From contig SRSI01000044.1 in the NCBI GenBank assembly GCA_005656395.1, positions 496,001 to 560,000 on the forward strand: a stretch of DNA of 64,000 nt, given 5' to 3'. This DNA comes from Strongyloides papillosus. Its lineage: Eukaryota; Nematoda; Chromadorea; Rhabditida; Strongyloididae. Numbering within the stretch: position 1 is the first letter of the stretch; every line of letters begins with the position of its first letter. Shown here in pieces: positions 60,882 to 64,000 of the stretch. A program made the position numbers and the translations under genes. The notes under the pieces were generated by a model, which was not told the origin of the DNA, did not search any database, and saw only the letters and a list, made by a program, of their open reading frames with translations.

Positions 60882-63680
60882 ATGGTGGATCTAACAATTT
60901 TGGTAAAAGATATTTATTCTATTGATATGATTAGAAATTACAATCAATCCAGTTTATTTTTAATTTTCTTTCTTATAATATCTAAAAATACGCCTACACA
61001 AGAATGTGATTATAATAACAAAAGTTTAACTTTTATTTGTGATGGGAGAAAATTAAATAATGATGACCAATTAATAAAAGTTCCAGAAACGATTAAAAAT
61101 ATGTATGTTTTTAGTTATAATAATTAAAATTTATACCATTTTTTAGAAAAATGAACGATATTAAATATAAAATTGAATTTAACTTTACAAATAAACCTTT
61201 TCTATGGACTGTAGAAATTGTAAACTCAAATATTACCTCATTTTCTGAAACTTTCTGGAGAAGTATTGAAAACGTTAAAAATTTTTCATTCCGTAAAAAT
61301 AACATAACAACCATACCACCTCAAATAAAGGGTTATAATTTTTTACAAAAATTAAATCTTAAAAATAATAATATAACTGAAGTAACAAACTCTGATGTAT
61401 TATTCTTATCAAAAATCCGTATCGTTGATCTTTCTAAAAATCAAATCTTCAAATGGCCTGATTATATTTATGCTATAACAAATCCAATACCTTCACTCAT
61501 TGAAAAATTAGATTTAAGTCAAAATAAATTCAGGAATCTTGAAATTAATGGATTTTGGCATTTTCCATCCCTCAAAAGTTTAAATATCTCAAAGAATAGG
61601 ATTTATGATATTCCTGGTGGTGCTTTTAGGCAGTTAAAGAATTTAGAATTATTAGATTTAAGTTACAATCATTTATACAGAATTGAAAGGACATATTTTA
61701 GTGATTTAGTTGGGTTAAAAACAATGTACCTTAATAGTAATAATATTTCAAACATCTCTGAAGCTGTCTTTTTTTTGCAAAAAAATTTAATATTATTAGA
61801 TGTTTCATATAACAAATTAAAAGGTTTAGATACTCAATGGACCTTTGAATTGAAAAATTTAGAAAAACTAGATCTTACAGGAAATCAAATTTCATACATC
61901 CATCCATATTTCTTTTCTCATTGCCCAAATTTACTAGAATTAAATTTAAATTACAACAATCTAAAGAGACTTGAATATGAATATTTTGGTTATCTATTAA
62001 AATTAAAATCATTCTACATTAGTCACAATTACATCAATTACCTCGATAAAGCATTATTTAACACAATGCGGGAACTTGAAAACTTGTAAGTTAACTACCT
62101 ATTAAAGAACTAATAATTCTTTTTACAGAGATGTATCAGGGAATAGATTGGCATTTTGTCTTCAAGATGGGTTAGTTCTTGCAAATTTACGTATGGATTC
62201 GTTAAAATTCTTAAATTTTTCCTCAAATAGACTTGAAATGTTACCTCCATACTCTTTTAAACACTTCCCAAATCTAAGCACTATTGATTTAAGATCAAAT
62301 CCCATAGTAACAATACAGGCTAATGCTTTTTTTGGTCTAAATCTAACAAAGCTCTATTTTGATAGTGATACATTAAATTGTGATTGTGGTATGAGGTGGT
62401 TCTCAAAATGGTTGCAGGTTGCTGGATTAGAAGATACTAAAATACATGCATATTGCCTTCATCCAATAGAATTTTATAATGTTGATATGCTAACATTAGA
62501 TTTTGATAATATTACATGTGCCGAACAAACACCCTATATACAATTCGTCTTACAACAACCAAATTTATTAAAAGGTGTCCAATCTTACAATTCCTCAATC
62601 ACCTGTTCAGGGTATGGTGCGGCACCAATAACAGTTAAATGGATTATGTATAAAGAAAATGAAACTATTATTGTTAATGAAGAGGAGGTTAATAATGTAG
62701 GAATTATTACATTAAATACTCCAATAACAAATAAAACAGAATTCGAATCTATGTCAACAATACTACATTTTTTTAACATGACAGAGGATAATGAAGGTCA
62801 ATACCAATGTATATTAAGTAATATCTATGGTCCAGCATATGGAACAAGAACAAAAGTTATTGTAAATAAAGTTCCAGAATTTATATCACCTCCAGATAGT
62901 ATTATTGTTAATGAGGATGAAACAATAATATTAAATTGTGAAGGAAAAGGTAAACCAGATCCGATAATAAAATGGTCAAAAGGTAATAATAGCCATTTCC
63001 CTGCAGCAAATGAAAGGAGGCTTCATATCCAACAAAATGATGAATATTTTTATATACTTGATGCTAAAAAAAAAGATAGTGGTTTATATTCATGCCATGT
63101 TGTTAATGATGCAGCTATACTAACAAAAACTGTTATGGTTATGGTTAATGATAAGAATAATAATATAAGAGAAAATATCTCATTAATTGATGGTGGAAAT
63201 TGTACTTTATATTGTTTGGGTGAGGCATTTGAAAAATACGACTGGAGACAATTTTTTCAAATTCAATGGCATTATACTTCTTTTATGGGTAATAAAACGA
63301 AAAAAATAAACGATATTGACAGGAGATTTATTACTATTACAGGTGCTATTAAGACAGATGAAGGATTATATAGTTGTGAGGTTTACACAAATGAGAATAA
63401 TTTTCAACTAAGAAAAGATTTTTACCTTAAAATTAATGATTCATCAACTCACAGTAGGAGGTTTTTGAATAATTTTAATTTTCTAACCACCAAAGATGGC
63501 ATATTTCTAATTATTGCAATATTAACGATCATACCTTTTATTGTATCATTAATTTATCTCACATTTTTGATTAGTAGAAAATTATTTTCCCTTAAAAAGG
63601 CAACCGGTGAAACTTTTTCCCTCCCCGAGACAGGATCTGGGGAAAGGAAATCGTTTATCAATCAAAACGACAATGGATAA
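60882..63680 (+). CDS. sma-10: LRR-Ig transmembrane receptor, LRIG/SMA-10-like
   Basis: Exons 60882-61102, 61147-62085 and 62129-63680, with 44 and 43-nt introns, give 903 aa. The signal peptide probably starts at Met16 (MIRNYNQSSLFLIFFLIIS). A Cys-containing cap and about 13-15 leucine-rich repeats follow (LEKLDLSQNKFRNLEI, LELLDLSYNHLYRIER, LEKLDLTGNQISYIHP). An LRR C-cap (LNCDCGMRWFSKWLQ at about 469) leads to three Ig domains marked by Cys and YQC/YSC (GQYQCILSN, GLYSCHVVN, GLYSCEVYT). One membrane helix (GIFLIIAILTIIPFIVSLIY, about 841-866) and a tail of about 37 residues end the protein. The LRR, three-Ig, TM order defines LRIG; the C. elegans member SMA-10 promotes BMP-type signalling in body size. 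The symbol is by architecture; other IGLR-type genes are possible. Confidence 0.82.
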
Positions 63681-63860
63681 AAAAACTGCACATTTTTTAT
63701 TTTATCGAAATAAAAGAAAATTAAAAATAAAAAAAATAGTTAATGGTAAAAAGATAATTAAAAAAAAGAAAATAAAATATATGTCACAAAAAAATGTTTA
63801 ATTAATTTGTTATCCCACTCCTTTTTTTAATTTCCTCAAGACAAGTAATTAAAGTACCTT
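63681..63860. other. Short convergent spacer
   Basis: About 180 bp between two convergent stops. A basic 64-codon frame at 63607-63801 overlaps the LRIG tail in another frame and is probably chance. Confidence 0.35.
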
Positions 63861-64000
63861 TTATCTAAGGCTATCAAAATTTCCGAGATTTTCAATTATC
63901 TGATTAATAGCCTTTGAACAAGCATTAGAACCACTTTGATTTATATGAGATGTAAATTCAAGGTAACGCTGTAACAAATTTATAATTGGTGCGAAACTTT
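63861..64000 (-). CDS. 3' end of an unidentified gene (partial)
   Basis: On the minus strand one frame is open from the window edge to the stop at 63861-63863, about 45 codons (NLLQRYLEFTSHINQSGSNA ... ENLGNFDSLR). The other two frames close early. Helical, hydrophilic composition suggests a real C-terminus. Too little is present to name a family. Confidence 0.45.
   Translation of the reverse strand, partial: SFAPIINLLQRYLEFTSHINQSGSNACSKAINQIIENLGNFDSLR

Noticed and set aside
63607..63801. Basic 64-codon frame overlapping the LRIG tail
   Set aside because: It overlaps confident coding in another frame and is mostly lysine from A-runs in the 3' UTR.
1..64000. CRISPR arrays, bacterial operons, integrated phage or prophage
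   Set aside because: No regular short repeats with spacers, and no prokaryotic gene structure; every supported gene has nematode-type introns.

Overview
This window is nuclear DNA of a nematode. It is extremely AT-rich, about 78% A+T by eye, and its genes are broken by very short GT-AG introns, mostly 45-60 nt. It encodes a cuticle collagen, an ABU/PQN-like cysteine repeat protein and nematode-type regulators. Base composition and intron size suit Strongyloides or a close clade IV relative; that assignment is inference. No bacterial-style operon, CRISPR array, rRNA or recognisable tRNA was seen.

Layout. 1-4.4 kb is a repeat island: a diverged element present twice in opposite orientation, a MITE nested in one copy, and between them a foldback with two arms of about 530 bp that are nearly identical. 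4.4-5.9 kb holds two relics of one unrecognised lysine-rich gene family. 7.2-9.7 kb (-) is an MXD/MDL-1 bHLH-zipper repressor with two CACGTG E-boxes in its own large intron. 13.6-15.1 kb (-) is a cuticle collagen. 17.1-19.4 kb (+) is a STAT. 20.7-21.5 kb (+) is a secreted Tyr/Pro-rich protein. 22.0-24.1 kb (-) is an FATP-type acyl-CoA synthetase. 26.0-26.4 kb (+) is DPM3, too small to stand out as an ORF. 26.9-29.3 kb (-) is Bicaudal-C. 30.6-31.4 kb (-) is a secreted Cys-rich CPG4-like protein. 34.7-36.0 kb (-) is a SUV39-like SET protein. 37.8-39.0 kb (-) is the ABU/PQN-like protein. 40.7-44.8 kb (-) is an SPSB3-like SPRY protein. 48.3-49.9 kb (-) is a tandem pair of Ly6-like proteins. 51.2-52.8 kb (-) is a nematode protein of unknown function. 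55.3-58.1 kb (+) is BBS2. 58.8-60.0 kb (+) is a histidine acid phosphatase. 60.9-63.7 kb (+) is an LRIG/SMA-10-like LRR-Ig receptor. The window ends in the 3' end of a further minus-strand gene.

The genes do not form one pathway. Shared themes are cuticle and secreted structural proteins, signalling and transcription (STAT, MDL-1, LRIG, BicC, SET) and cilia (BBS2). The most notable signals are four +1 frame breaks in three otherwise intact minus-strand genes, a missing AG splice acceptor in BBS2, an acid phosphatase with HAE instead of HD, E-boxes inside mdl-1, and the nested inverted-repeat locus. I found no convincing wholly new biological system. Splice models were derived by hand from frame, GT/AG signals and family alignment from memory; no search was run.
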